Shown in pieces: positions 1 to 18,900 of a DNA stretch of 64,000 bases. The notes under the pieces were generated by a model. The model did not search any database. It was not told the DNA's origin and saw nothing but the letters and a program-made list of their open reading frames with translations. Both the position numbers and the translations under genes were made by a program. Numbering within the stretch: position 1 is the first letter of the stretch; every line of letters begins with the position of its first letter. Location of the stretch: NCBI RefSeq assembly GCF_018340385.1, contig NC_056586.1:19336412-19400411 (forward strand). The letters are read 5' to 3'. The DNA is from Cyprinus carpio. Taxonomy: Eukaryota; Chordata; Actinopteri; Cypriniformes; Cyprinidae.

Positions 1-2038
1 GAAACTGTACTTCTACAGAGACTCTGGAGAATAGCAAGTACAGAAGAAAAGATAAAAAAGATGAAAATGAAAATAATCTGTCATCTTCCTTTGAGCCAAA
101 ACCAATTTCATTGATATTCAGAAAAGCTGTATACATAAACACAGTATTCCTGGCAAATAGCCATGTGTAATATTCACATGGAGGCAACTCTTCTGAAGAT
201 AGCAGCCTGAATAATTTTGCATTCAAACTGTTCCACCATGTCAGTATAACGTTCTGCTTACAGAATTGACTTTTTGTTTTCTCAGAATTATTATGAAAAA
301 AAATTGTCACTACACAGAACTGGAAAACCAGTATTGTTTATCAATTATGAAAAGCCAAAAACACTCTACAGTTTCTGAAATGCAACTAGCTACTTTTTCA
401 AAAAACTTTTGGACAGATGATCCCAATTTCCCAACATAAACTTGTTCAGCTGTGGTTCTTCCTCACCATAGCTATAACTCTTGCTAATTCCAGCTGGATT
501 AAACACAGCCTGAAATCCACCCAATTTAGCCCTGAAATATAGTTGCTTAATGGATGATAGCCGACATGGAAAACAACATCACTGTAATTTTTCGCCAAGA
601 TCTGAAAGAGGGAACAGCTGCTCTGAAAACTGCTTTGCTATTCAAATTTCAAAGTGATCTTTTCTCTTATGAGAATTTGAAAGCTGGAAAATCAGCATTG
701 ATTAATAATTTAATTTAATTTAATTTAATTTAATTTAATTTAATTTAATTTAATTTAATTTAATTTAATTTAATTTAATTTAATTTAATTTAATTTAATT
801 TAATTTTTACACAGGGAAAAATAAAACAACAGATTTGGGTGAATAAATTATGACTATTCTATTTTACTGTTCCTTTTTACCATGTTGCACTGACTTCTAA
901 GGATTACATTGTTGTTTCTCTCTTTTCACCTTGTGTTTTCAGGAAGAAGTTTCGTGTTTAATGTTTACTGTCATGTATATCATGGATCCATAACAATGAC
1001 GAATTGCACTGAGTCTGATTCAACAGCAAGCAAGAGGAAAAAAGGTTGACAGTTTGTTTGAAATGGCACATTACAAAAACTATAAAAGGCCTAGGTCCAT
1101 ATGCTACACGGTGTAAACACAGAGCAATGTTTGTAATTATTTTGCTTGGGAATAATGACATAGTGGGCAAGAAATCTAGAGCATGGTGTGTTGCCATGTT
1201 TTCTTTCTTGCTTTTCTTTGAGGTCCTTGTCTCTGTGCCTTGATTGCAGTCAAGGAACTCAGAAAGGGCTGTGTGAGGAAGAACCGCTGGCCAACATCTG
1301 GAGGTGCATTTAATGATCATTAAAAGCGTGACGGGATATTTACTGAACTGAGAAAAAGAGCTGCAGAGCTTTCGAAGGCACGGAATGGTTCGGTAATGAA
1401 TGTCCTTGCAAAGGTTTCAAACATGGAGACCTTAAATTTAACAGGCCTTGTTTTCAGTTTATATGTACCAGTAAACTTGCATCTAAATACGTCTGGTGTG
1501 GGTGGCTGTTTTGGTCTGCCTCATTGTCAGATTTAACCTAAGGTTCCCAGACTAAAAAATGCTCTAAACAGAAGGCTTGTGTGGTTTAGACACAATTCTG
1601 TAAGCTATGTGTTTGGAATTGAAACCTCTGAAAGATCTTTTAAAATAAATTATTTTAATTTTATGATATTTATTGGATTGCCAAGTCCAAGACATGACTT
1701 TTATTAATGTGTATTTTTTAAATCATTACCCAAATTTCAGCTATAGAGACATTTTTTTGGCTATTTTCTCTACTTTTCTTATGTAGAGAAAAAATTAACT
1801 GTTTTTAACTTTAACCATGATTTTTTGATGCACACAAGAATGTGGACGTCAAAGGTTAAAAGTTAAAGGATGTTCATTTTAACGGTCAAGCAAAAGCACA
1901 CTTTTCCAATCATGCACATCCTCCTCATGCTTGATGCATATTGGCTTGCAAAGGTGAAGCATATGAGGCGTTTTACTCATCAGCTTACATCTATTCCCAA
2001 AAGACTCAGTAACCACTTCTTTTGTCTTCAGCTTGGCC

Positions 2039-2070
<32 letters not shown>

Positions 2071-2149
2071 AAAAATAAAATAAGAAAAAAACAATTATAT
2101 ATATTCTGGACTTGGTTTAATCAATTAGTTTTAATATCAATACTGAAAC
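1..2149. other. Gene-free left flank
   Basis: I recognise no gene here. Open frames on both strands are short and lack splice-consistent partners or family motifs. The stretch is AT-rich and holds a pentanucleotide array (separate entry) and a pure T run of about 27 at 2039-2065. A segment near 1240-1330 is somewhat richer in G+C but shows no recognisable coding signal. It could be intergenic sequence or a UTR or intron of a neighbour outside the window. Confidence 0.5.
703..806. repeat. (TTTAA)n pentanucleotide microsatellite
   Basis: About twenty near-perfect tandem copies of the unit TTTAA run without interruption. This is a simple-sequence repeat in gene-free DNA, probably polymorphic in length. 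Confidence 0.95.
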
Positions 2150-3066
2150 AGAATTTATGACAAAGAGTGGTCATTGTGTACATGTGACAACAATATCACA
2201 AATTCTCCACAAATATGGCTTGTATGGAAAAAAGCCACTCCTAAAGAAAGGCCACATGTAGTCACAACTGAGCTTTGAAGATTCTGAGGCAGATGATACT
2301 TAAATTGAATTATTTGGCCTGAACACCAAATGATATGTCTGGCGGAAATCCAGTACAGCTCACCATCCAAATAACAGCATTCCTACAGTAAAGCATGGAG
2401 GTGTTGATATCCTGTTATGGGGGTGTTTCTCTGCAGACAGGACTGGAGCACTTGTCAGGATAGAAGGAAAATGGATGGGGCAAAATACCATTAAATATTT
2501 GAGGAAAATCTCTTGCCATCTGCCAGGAAGTTGTCAGTGGGAGGAAGGTTTACCTTCCAACATGACAATGACCCAAAGCACACATCAGAACTAAGCACAC
2601 AGTGGTTGAAAGAGAAAAAGGTGATTGTCCTTGCATGGTCTAGTCAGAGATCAGACTTAAACTCCATTGGAAATCTTTGGAATGACTTGAAGACTGTAGT
2701 CCACAAACGGTCACCACCAAATTTAACTGAACTTGAGTTGTTCTGCAAAGAAGTGTGAGCAAATATTTGCAAAGTCTAGATGTGCAAAGTTACTAGAGAC
2801 AAATCCCGACAGACTAAAGGCTGTAATTAAAGCTAAGGGTGGTTCAACAAAATACAGACACAAAGGGGTGATCCTTTTTCCAAGTCAGCAAATCTGCTTT
2901 TTTTTAATATATATATATATTATGGTGTTATATCTTTCACTTGGATGTTATAAGTTGCACTAAGTAAATACAACTGGATAAAACAAAAACTGTCTCCTTC
3001 ATTTCATGCTACAAAGCAACACAATGTGATTATTAAGGGGGGTGATTCTTTTCTGTACCCATTGTA
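2150..3066 (+). pseudogene. Decayed Tc1/mariner transposon, transposase 3' half
   Basis: Broken frames between about 2390 and 2860 match the C-terminal half of Tc1-like transposase. They include the HGG..LLWGCFS block, a DLNSIGNLW block (usual form DLNPIENLW), a NLTELE..CKE block, and SRCAKL followed by RLKAVIKAKGGSTKY. The frame shifts between these blocks and contains stops, so no active enzyme is encoded. The DDE-catalytic N-terminal half is not recognisable. The right terminal inverted repeat survives at about 3037-3066 (GGGGGTGATTCTTTTCTG followed by TACCCATTGTAT). Tc1-like elements move by cut-and-paste DNA transposition; this is an old fossil copy. Confidence 0.88.
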
Positions 3067-3071
3067 TGTAA

Positions 3072-3212
<141 letters not shown>

Positions 3213-3479
3213 CCATTATTTTGTACAATTAATGAGATAGAATGCTTTCAGTAAGTTACAGCATGAATGTGTTAACAATATCCAGCGCTAGTCACCATAG
3301 CGCTGTCAAAATGATGCTTGCATTCCTGAAGTGATACTGACACCACCTGGTCATACTGAGTACAGCACAAAACATTAATCACAAAGCTACGTTATCACAT
3401 GAAACTTTTGCAGAAATTATTATTTCTATTTGGATTGTGTCTTGTGTGAAAATTTATGAAAATACTGCTGTTTACTCCA

Positions 3480-3710
3480 AAGTAATGTCGCGACGCTACA
3501 CTAACCCTGAAGAATGTCACGTCGTCACTTCCGTTTGCAGGGAACGGAGAGGATTTGCGTTACCGAGCGACCAAGAGGATTGACCGAGGAGCCTGTGGAG
3601 ATTGTTTGCCCTACAGACAGCCATTAAACACACACAAATCGCATTTTAATCATGGAATAATCTTAAATGCGGTGCGGGCGGGCCAGTCCAGCGGTTGAGA
3701 CGGCAAACAG
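3480..3710 (+). promoter_or_regulatory. arfip2: Probable arfip2 promoter and non-coding exon 1
   Basis: This is a local island of higher G+C and CpG in AT-rich surroundings. It has an ETS-type site CACTTCCG at 3526-3533 and a CRE-like GTCACGTC at 3516-3523. A strong splice donor (CAG|GTAAGT) at 3710/3711 ends what looks like a 5' untranslated exon starting near 3540. That exon contains a minimal two-codon upstream frame (ATG GAA TAA, 3652-3660). The first coding exon follows 0.9 kb downstream. The transcription start is inferred; no TATA box is evident. Confidence 0.6.
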
Positions 3711-4173
3711 GTAAGTAAAGCTGCAGCAGATGGATCGCATAGGTCAAGCATCCTCTCTTCTGTCCCGGTGTGACACGTAGCAGCACAGCGGCGCTGACAG
3801 TCAGAGGACGCACGACGTGTTCATGGCGTCTATTCACACTCTACTACTGAGTATAATCCATCCCTTTTTCCTTTGGTTAAGGGCGCAATTTCAACCGATG
3901 ACTACTGCATGAGGTAAAATCTGCTAGTCTGTCTGTTTTTGAATGGGCCCTGCTGAAAGGCTGGCCTATAGGTTGCAATATATATATTGATTTTATGATA
4001 AGACGTCCTTTGTGTATCTGATATTGTGTATTTTTCACAATTTTTTACTTGTATATTACAACGCATATCGCTTCATTAAAGCCTTTTAATATACTATTTA
4101 TGCGGTATTAGACGACATGAGTTTGTTTTACTATGAGTATTAAGAATTTTCAAAATTTAAGAATGGGACAAGT

Positions 4174-4175
4174 AT

Positions 4176-4235
<60 letters not shown>

Positions 4236-4256
4236 AGCATCTCTCTAAGCGTCTTC

Positions 4257-4352
<96 letters not shown>

Positions 4353-4368
4353 CTATATAAGCGTCTTC

Positions 4369-4440
<72 letters not shown>

Positions 4441-4456
4441 CTATATAAGCGTCTTC

Positions 4457-4521
<65 letters not shown>
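4174..4521. repeat. Compound (TATC)n/(TGTC)n repeat with higher-order structure
   Basis: Long TATC arrays are interrupted by TGTC blocks and a recurring spacer containing AAGCGTCTTCATC, present three times (near 4246, 4358 and 4446). A tetranucleotide block plus its spacer has therefore duplicated as a unit of roughly 90-110 bp. The array lies in intron 1 of arfip2 and ends about 55 bp before the first coding exon. Confidence 0.95.
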
Positions 4522-4522
<1 letters not shown>

Positions 4523-4585
4523 GTCTGTCTGTATATCTGGTTGTCGTTCTCATCTGCAATGTGTCTTTTCTTGTAGATATTCATC

Positions 4586-11126
<6,541 letters not shown>

Positions 11127-11690
11127 TCGCTTTGTTGATGTAAAGAGACACTCAAACATGGAAACCTGAAAATGGATGGACGGGGATGTAAAAGTTTTTC
11201 TTATAAATGATTAAGACAAAAGAAGTAGATGTTTTTAAGTTGCCAATCTTTGGAAAGATGCCTCAGTTTATTTAAAACCAGAACGTCTTCAAATGAATAT
11301 TAATGTTTATCCAAATGGCTTATGGAAACTAACTGTGGTTATGTTTTAGAGCTGCCTTAACTTACCATGTCGTATACATTTAAAATAGAAAGTCGCAAAA
11401 TTACAATAGAATCAATCACACCACTCATTCATAGTCATATTTATCCAGTGAGCACCACCCAGTTCAGTTTATATAATTTGTTTTATCTCAATAGAGTAGA
11501 GCAGAAAGGAATGAATGTTGTGTTTGTGTGTTTGTTTTTAATGTAAGGTTGTTTGGAGGAGGATTGGGTCATGTTATAAGAATGAAAAATTGCTCACTGT
11601 ATGTGTCATAAGAAGGTTAATAGTATATTTATATTTATGTAAATTGTGAAGTCCCATCTATGAAATTAAAACACATTTGAAAGTGATGGA
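11127..11690 (+). terminator. arfip2: arfip2 3' UTR and poly(A) signal
   Basis: Following the TGA at 11124-11126 there is a roughly 0.56-kb untranslated tail. An ATTAAA hexamer at 11665-11670 is the most plausible polyadenylation signal. The region from there to about 12170 is the short intergenic space before the FHDC gene and contains only a small (TG)n run near 11750. Confidence 0.6.
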
Positions 11691-12169
11691 ATCTAATGAG
11701 TTTGCCTTGTGTCTCTTTACTACTTTTACTGCCACAAGGTTTGGTTTCACTGTGTGTGTGTGTGTTAATATATATACATATATATGTACATAACTCAGTA
11801 TTTAACTTTTAATCAGAGCAAAGAAACTGCTCTGAATTGCTCTGGTTTTATTCTGAAATATACAATATTTTACATGACTCATCACCTTACTTCGACATTA
11901 AGATACACGTAAAATTGTATGTCTGTAAAAATTCTGATGAACGCAGTAGGTGTTGAGGATTTTATGGTTGGTTGTAGGCACCTGATGGTTTTACAGGCTA
12001 TGGTTTTACACTATAGGTTTGGCTCCGTAATTTAGGGTAAACCCGTTATATTTTGCCCACTGAAATATTATGCCGTGTAAAACTGCCTTTACCCAGAGTT
12101 CCAAGTAAACGGCCCCCAATGGTAGGCTACTCGCTGTTATCAGTTAATGTCCATTTACATGGTCCTTTC

Positions 12170-12413
12170 TCAAATTGGAACGGTGACACGGTGAGTACGA
12201 CACATGCGCTGACGAGTTCCGGGCGTGAGCTACAGGTAAGAGAGCAGATGATTGCAACACTCTTCCGCTGAACGGCTGGATATGCCGTAACCAACAGTCG
12301 CGTGTGACTAACGTGGAGCATGTTTTTCCCGTGTGGAGTATGTAGCCAAAGTAATTTCGGATAGTGTCAGACAGTAGTTTATTTTGGGGGACGTCTGGAT
12401 ATCTCTCAAACGA
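12170..12413 (+). promoter_or_regulatory. Probable FHDC-gene promoter and non-coding exon 1
   Basis: This is a CpG-containing stretch in otherwise AT-rich DNA, ending with a strong donor (CGA|GTAAGTT at 12413/12414). The intron that would follow ends at an acceptor with a long pyrimidine tract (12881/12882). The start site is inferred from base composition and the donor only. Confidence 0.45.
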
Positions 12414-12688
12414 GTAAGTTAATCATTTCTATGAATTAAAAATACAAAGCTATCAAGGTGTTACCATAAAATACAATGGGCATGGACAATCAAGTTTTTT
12501 TTTCTTGTTCTTTCAAGGACTAGGTTACTGTAATAGTTTACAGTACCATTTAAGTAGTATTGTATTGGTTTGGTAATCAAAATGTTTGTATATATGAGGG
12601 TACCAAACTATTACCAGCAATGAACTGTGGTTTATAGAAAATAAAATGGGACTGAGATATTTTTTGTAAGCTTTAAAAAGATTCTACA

Positions 12689-12763
12689 GATTAATATAAT
12701 GGTGGAACTCTCTCTCTCTCTCTCTTTCTCCATAGTAAGGGTTAATTCCACCATTATATCTAC
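12689..12763. repeat. Short inverted repeat around (CT)n
   Basis: ATATAATGGTGGAA at about 12694 is matched by its reverse complement TTCCACCATTATAT at about 12746, with a CT-rich loop between. It is a small hairpin in FHDC-gene intron 1, possibly a tiny MITE relic. Confidence 0.6.
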
Positions 12764-12911
12764 AAAAAGTGTATTTTTCACTGTCATAATTTTGTTAGTT
12801 ATGTATTCACCATTGCTTATTTGAGTCTCTTGGTTAACTTCCCTATTTACACTAATTCTTCCCTTTTCTTTTAAATGACAGCATATATTAACATAGAGAC
12901 ACAGTTTCCAT

Positions 12912-12970
12912 ATGGTTTATTTCTCTGGCTTTTCTTTAAAGGGATGAGGCAGCAGTATCTTTGCAAGTGA
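12912..12970 (+). promoter_or_regulatory. Two overlapping upstream ORFs before the FHDC start codon
   Basis: If the exon begins at the acceptor at 12881/12882, the leader carries an 11-codon frame (12912-12947). Its TGA overlaps the ATG of a second, 8-codon frame (12944-12970, shared ATGA). The main ATG follows 10 nt later. Such an arrangement can lower translation through termination and reinitiation. If a nearer acceptor (about 12941) is used, only the second frame remains. Confidence 0.4.
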
Positions 12971-12980
12971 CATCCAAATC

Positions 12981-15900
12981 ATGATACCACCACCGCCTCC
13001 TCCACCACCACCACCTATTGCCCCACCTCCACCTCCTCCTCCACCCCCTGGCCTCTTCTCTGGTGAAAGCCCGTTTACCAGAGGGCCGACACGGGCTTCT
13101 AGAATGCGTAATTTTAATTGGGAGGCCATACCTAAGGACACTGTGCTTGGCAAACATAACATATGGACGACCGAGAAGAACAGTGAGTTTGAGTTGGACA
13201 CCAAAGGTATGGAAGAGCTGTTCAGCCGCAATGACCAGAAACAGGTCCAGGTCACAAACCGCCGCAGTGTACACCAGTCCCCAAGCCATGCCTCAGGACC
13301 CGAAATGGTGAGTTCAGGTAGAATGTGCCAGAAAATAAGTTTTGTACCTGCAAGCTTACAGTAATTGGGTGTTTCCAGACTCATTTCATCAGAGAGATCT
13401 GCATATGCTTACATCAAGCTGGGGTCCCCGACTGTCTGTAATAGAGATGACTTTTAGTTAGTTGTAACCTCACTTAACTTCTGTTTATTTTAAGTTCTGT
13501 AATTGTCACTGTAGATTGATCACATGATTACATAGCTGAAGGGGATTCAAGCATAATATGTTCTCATGCTGCATGCAGGAAGTGTCATAATTGCTAGTTT
13601 TGCATAAACCGTTTCTTTATGGTCACTTATCTTTCATGTAGTGTACTATCAGAGTATTACTATCTAAAGCTACTTCTAACTGATCTAACCCTTAAATTTA
13701 GTCTTTTTGTGTAAACCAATGGATTTAGGTTAATTTAGTAATGTTAAATTCTATTTTGAACTTGAATAAAATGTTATATATATATATATATATATACATA
13801 TATACATACTTTATATATATTATATATATTAACATATTATACCATATATATACATATACATATAATTACATATACATATACATTACATATACATATAATA
13901 TACATATATATTAATATACATATACATATATATATATAAAGTGGTTTTCAAACAGTTTACATATATATATATATATATATACATATATACATACTTGTAA
14001 ATGAGAAGTGGTTCTCAAACAGTTTACCTGGATAAATAAAGGAATACTGTATTCATAAAACTATTTTTGAATGCATAGATTAGATAAAATAATAATAATA
14101 ATAATAAAGATAAAATTGATTAAGGTAACAATTGCATGTTATCACTTTTTACAGTGTAAATTATGCATGTTATTGTGGACCAATTACTATTTTTGTCATA
14201 ATTTTACTCTATTCATTGCGTAATAAATTCAGCAAAAAGGTGGCTAGGTTATGACATTCTGTCAGAGAACATCTGTTTAAAAACTGGCTTTACTTCTGCC
14301 AAAGTCACATAATACAGAACTAATTGGTAACTAATATTGGATAGATAATAGGAAAAGAGAAGTTTACTAAAAGGAAATTTAACCATCAGTTTTCAAATTG
14401 GGACTGGCGTGTTTTCCAAATATAACTCATGTGATTGTTTTTTGGCCAAGATTTGATATTTTTTAGTGTTGTAATTATGATTTATCATGCTATGGCCCAC
14501 AGCCAGAAAAAGAAAAAACATCCTAGTAACTAGTTTTGATGTATCTTTCTCTTGCAAATAATACTTACAGTCATTCAAAAGGCAATGCTGTGTCATTTAT
14601 AGACGCCACTCGACTATGTTTATCCTTTGATCTAAACTCTTTTTAAAGGTGGAGTGATTTCTTCTTTTCTGGAAGTGTTTACATAAGGTGGACTCTATTG
14701 ATATTGAATAGCTTTCATTTCAAAAACACTGTGATGCACAACATCTAATTTTACAACAGTTGAATCACATCATCACAAATGTTCCGGTGATTATTCTTAA
14801 TGCAAGAAATTAATAGGCAGGGTTGTTGTTGTTCATAACTCATCATTAGTTTTTCATAGTTCATAAATGATTAAACACATTCGGGTGGAGTAAATAGTTG
14901 GTACGATCTGTTTGCATGTTAATGATGTAATATACATTAAAAGAAAAACAGTCTGTCATTGTCAAACCTTGTCCATACAGTATAATGGCTTCTCTTTTTT
15001 CCCTTGCCAGGTGACTATCCTCAACTCCAAGAAGAACATGAATATTGGTATCTTCCTCAAGCAGTTCAAAAGGTGAGTGTATCAGGAAAGAGTATTTAGA
15101 AAAGCTCTTTATTTCATCAGTAGATCCTAGGGTGGAAACACAAAGTAGTCATACGATAGATTGCTCACATGTCTCTGCAAGCCAAATGAATTTTTTTCTG
15201 ACAACATCAGACAGTCCATCTTTTCTACCAAGCATGAAGATAAGGGTTTGCATTATTTACATCATCAGCGGTTCCCTTAATCATGCAGCGTTTCTCCTCA
15301 GATATTGATCAGTTGATTGTGACAGATTAACTTTGACTTGTTAACGTATACATCCATTTTTTTTTAGTGCTAGAGCTTGGGATACCAGTTTGGTGTGCTT
15401 GTGTATAGCTAAAAAAGCAAGATTGGGCTTGTCTAGTCCGGTATTTATTTAGTCAGAACAAGGTGAAGTATGACTTCACACTTCCTCTATACCGGTCTTA
15501 CGGATGTGTGATTTGTTTTGCAGAACAATGCTGAATTTAGAATTGAGTTTTACAATGTTATCAGGCTATTTAAAGATGAAGTGTGTCTGTTCCACTAGCA
15601 GTGAAAGTATTGATTGATTTCTTACAAGTTGCTCAGACATTCCCAACAGCTGCCATTGGTTGGACAAACAGGTAGTCCCACCCCCAAACACATGCCATTG
15701 TTTGAGTCACTTTTGCTGTGTTGGGCCGCTCAAACAAATGGAGCAATGTTAACACGCCATATAATAGCAGTGTTTACACTACTGGAAAATTAACTTTCAA
15801 ATATCTTTGTTGTCACTGCACATTAAACTGGAATAGGAAAGAGTACTTTAAGATAGAAAAATTAAACAATTAAATTAAAATTGTTATATGATACATATAA

Positions 15901-18900
15901 AACTATTTTATATTAAAATGCCAATTTTTTTTTTTTTTTTTTGTATTTTAAAACAAAAAACAAAATTATAATGTTTTATGCAGCTATTTCATTTGAATTA
16001 CAATCCTGAAAAAATCATGAATGATGCATACAATTCCATTTTATTTTATTTTATTTTATCTGCCTCACATTTCATAAAGAAGACTAAGGTTTTTTTGTAT
16101 TGATATTAGCAGGGATCCAATTCCATTCAATCTCTGGGAAATCTGAGATTTTGTAACTCCTCCTGAGATAGTCTGTGGAGGTCCTGATCTGTAATTCTAC
16201 CACATCTTTCTCCACCTTTCTCCACAGGTCAGTGAGTGGGATGATTGATGACATTATCAACTGTAGAGGAGAAAGATTTGGTACTGGGAAACTGAAGGAG
16301 TTGTGCAAACTACTGCCAGAGGATGGAGAGGTGGGTGTAATATATGGATCTGGGCCTTAGTTAAACTTGTTGAGCAATTCCAAGGTTTTGATAGTGTGCC
16401 AGTGACATTTGAATAAAGGTTTTTTAATTTGTCTTTCTTCTTTTCATTAGGTGCGTCAGCTTCTTGATTTTAAAGGAGACTGTTCAACTCTCTCTGAGCC
16501 TGATCGGTTCATGGTACAACTTGTCAAAGTTCCTTGGTGGGTGTATACAGCCCCACAAAGACAAACACACACTTACACTTACACAACTGTACACAGAGCG
16601 CCTTCGATACAAAGTAATTTGCACAGTACTGTTCATGTTTTATCTCCATTGCCAGGTATTGATTATCAATACAAGACACTGGATTTGCAGGTCACTGACA
16701 ATTACTTTATGATTTTATTTCTTTGTTTGTTCTTCCTCTAGCTATGAGGAACGGTTGAACAGTTTAGTACTCAAAGAGGAATTCCCGCATTTTATGGATG
16801 AAGTGAATCACTCTGTTGCAGTCATGACCTCTGCTGGACAAGGTAAGATTTAGATCCCTTTAAAGCCATCTTCTATTTCCTATAAGTCAACCTTCTTCCC
16901 TTTTTCGAAGCAGTTAAGTCACACTTTGTTTCCAGTAACTGTTTATTATTTATATATATATATTTGTAATTTATAATTATTATATGTACTTAAAGGGTTG
17001 CTCCACCACAAAATGAAAATTTTGTCATTAATTACTGAATAAGTCAATAAGTTCGTTCGTTAATTACGAAAAATGTATTTGATCTATTTATGTAATTCCT
17101 TAGAGCATGACTAAGTTTATAGGTTTGATTAGCCCGAAATATAAAAAAGTCCAAAAACATGGTAGTACCATAGTGCTTTGTTTATTAGTGCAACTACATG
17201 CCTGTGAGTGTTTGATTTATTTTATTTCACCTAACCCATGTATGAAACTTTTTCCAGAGCTGTTGGAATGTGCTGATCTACATTCAGTCATTCGACTGGT
17301 CTTGAAGACAGGGAACTACATGAACTCTGTGAGTATTATCATGCCACTGTATCTAGTTACGCTTGTTAACAATGAGCAAAGCCGGTCAACCTCTAAACAG
17401 CATAATGTGCTGCACTTGTGTGTGTGTTTACATTGTCATGAGATCCTAATCGTTCTGTCCTCATTTCCACCAGGGAGGGTACGCTGGCAGCGCAGTGGGT
17501 TTCCGGATGACATCTCTTCTCAAACTAGCAGATACCAAAGCCAACAAGCCTGGAATGAACCTCATGCACTATGTTGCGATGGTAGCTATGATGTTAATAT
17601 TATACTGTGGTGCAAGAGCCACATAAGACACAGCTTTATTTCCATTTTAAATATTTTCTCATGTGCCTGACACCACAGCAAGCTCAGAAGATTGATGCAT
17701 CGCTGCTGAGGTTCCCAGAGCAACTACAGCACATTGGAGATGCAGCAAGGTAGGCCACACATTGCTGTTTGAAAAAATATGGCACTTCCCTGTAATTATT
17801 TTATGTGATTAATTTAATTGTAACTGAATATAAACACGCGCATTACAAAAATCCAGTGGTAAAGTTTCAACAATAAAAGCAGCATTTTTTAATATGCTTA
17901 ATATAATTTTATTGTACTTATGAATATTTTGAAAAGCTTTTATTTATCAGTTTTCAGTTTAATTTATGTTTTAGTCATTTTGTCTTGTGCTTTTGTCATT
18001 TTTATTAGTTTTTATTTTAAAAAATATTTCTCTGTATCTTTACAGAGAACTATGACTAACTTTTAACTGTTAGTTGCCAAAACAAAATTTCTGATTTTCA
18101 ATGGTTTAAGTTTTCCATTTAATATATATACAGTATATATTTTTGTTTCAGCTTTATTATAATTTTAAAAAATAATAATTTCTTCTATACAGGATCCATA
18201 AGCAGGAAATCGAAACTGATTTCCAAAAGGAAGTGAGTAAAGTCCAGGTGGCAAAGCAGAATGCTAGTAAACAGCCAGATCTGGAAGAACAGATGAGGGA
18301 TTTTCTGCAGGTGAGGCCTCACGATCTTTTTAGTTTATCGCTGAATATGAGCTTGCAAGTTCTTTTTGTCTAAAGCCTCTAGATTTGGTAACACACTATT
18401 GAGTATTTTGTGCTGACACATCAACATGAGTACATTTCCCTGACTGCATGAAATATTTTTGTTAAATAAGAAGAAAGAAGAGTTTGTACAATTGATCTTT
18501 TCTTTGTTCTTTTTTAGAATGCAGACACCAGGTTAACGGAAACTGAGGCAGCGTTTAAAAACCTTTCTACTGTGAGTGATTCAGTGGCGGAGTTTTTCTG
18601 TGAGGATCCCACTCAGTTCAAACTAGAGGAGTGTTGCTCCATTTTCTACTCTTTCTGTGAGAAGTTCAAACGAGCAGTTCAGGTAATTGCACCTTCTAAA
18701 GAAGCATTTTTTTACACCTAAAGAAATCAATAGTACTTTTGACAAAAATTTTTTTTGAAATGATATGCAGATACGACAGTTTAAACCTGGAAATGTAATA
18801 AGATTTTGAAACCATAAAATAAAAGCAAATACAATATACAGTACACTACACTAATTTTGGGGTCAGTAAGATTTTTATTAAGAAAGTTATTAATTAGAAA

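Noticed and set aside
958..1320. 120-codon antisense open frame
   Set aside because: It has no motif, no splice context and low-complexity neighbours; probably chance.
2513..2963. Active Tc1 transposase
   Set aside because: The frame is broken, with shifts and stops between conserved blocks, and the N-terminal catalytic part is missing.
4133..4360. Ser-Ile-Tyr-Leu repeat protein
   Set aside because: It is the translation of the (TATC)n array in arfip2 intron 1.
12917..13384. Antisense Gly-rich and Trp-rich frames
   Set aside because: They are the reverse of the polyproline-coding exon of the FHDC gene.
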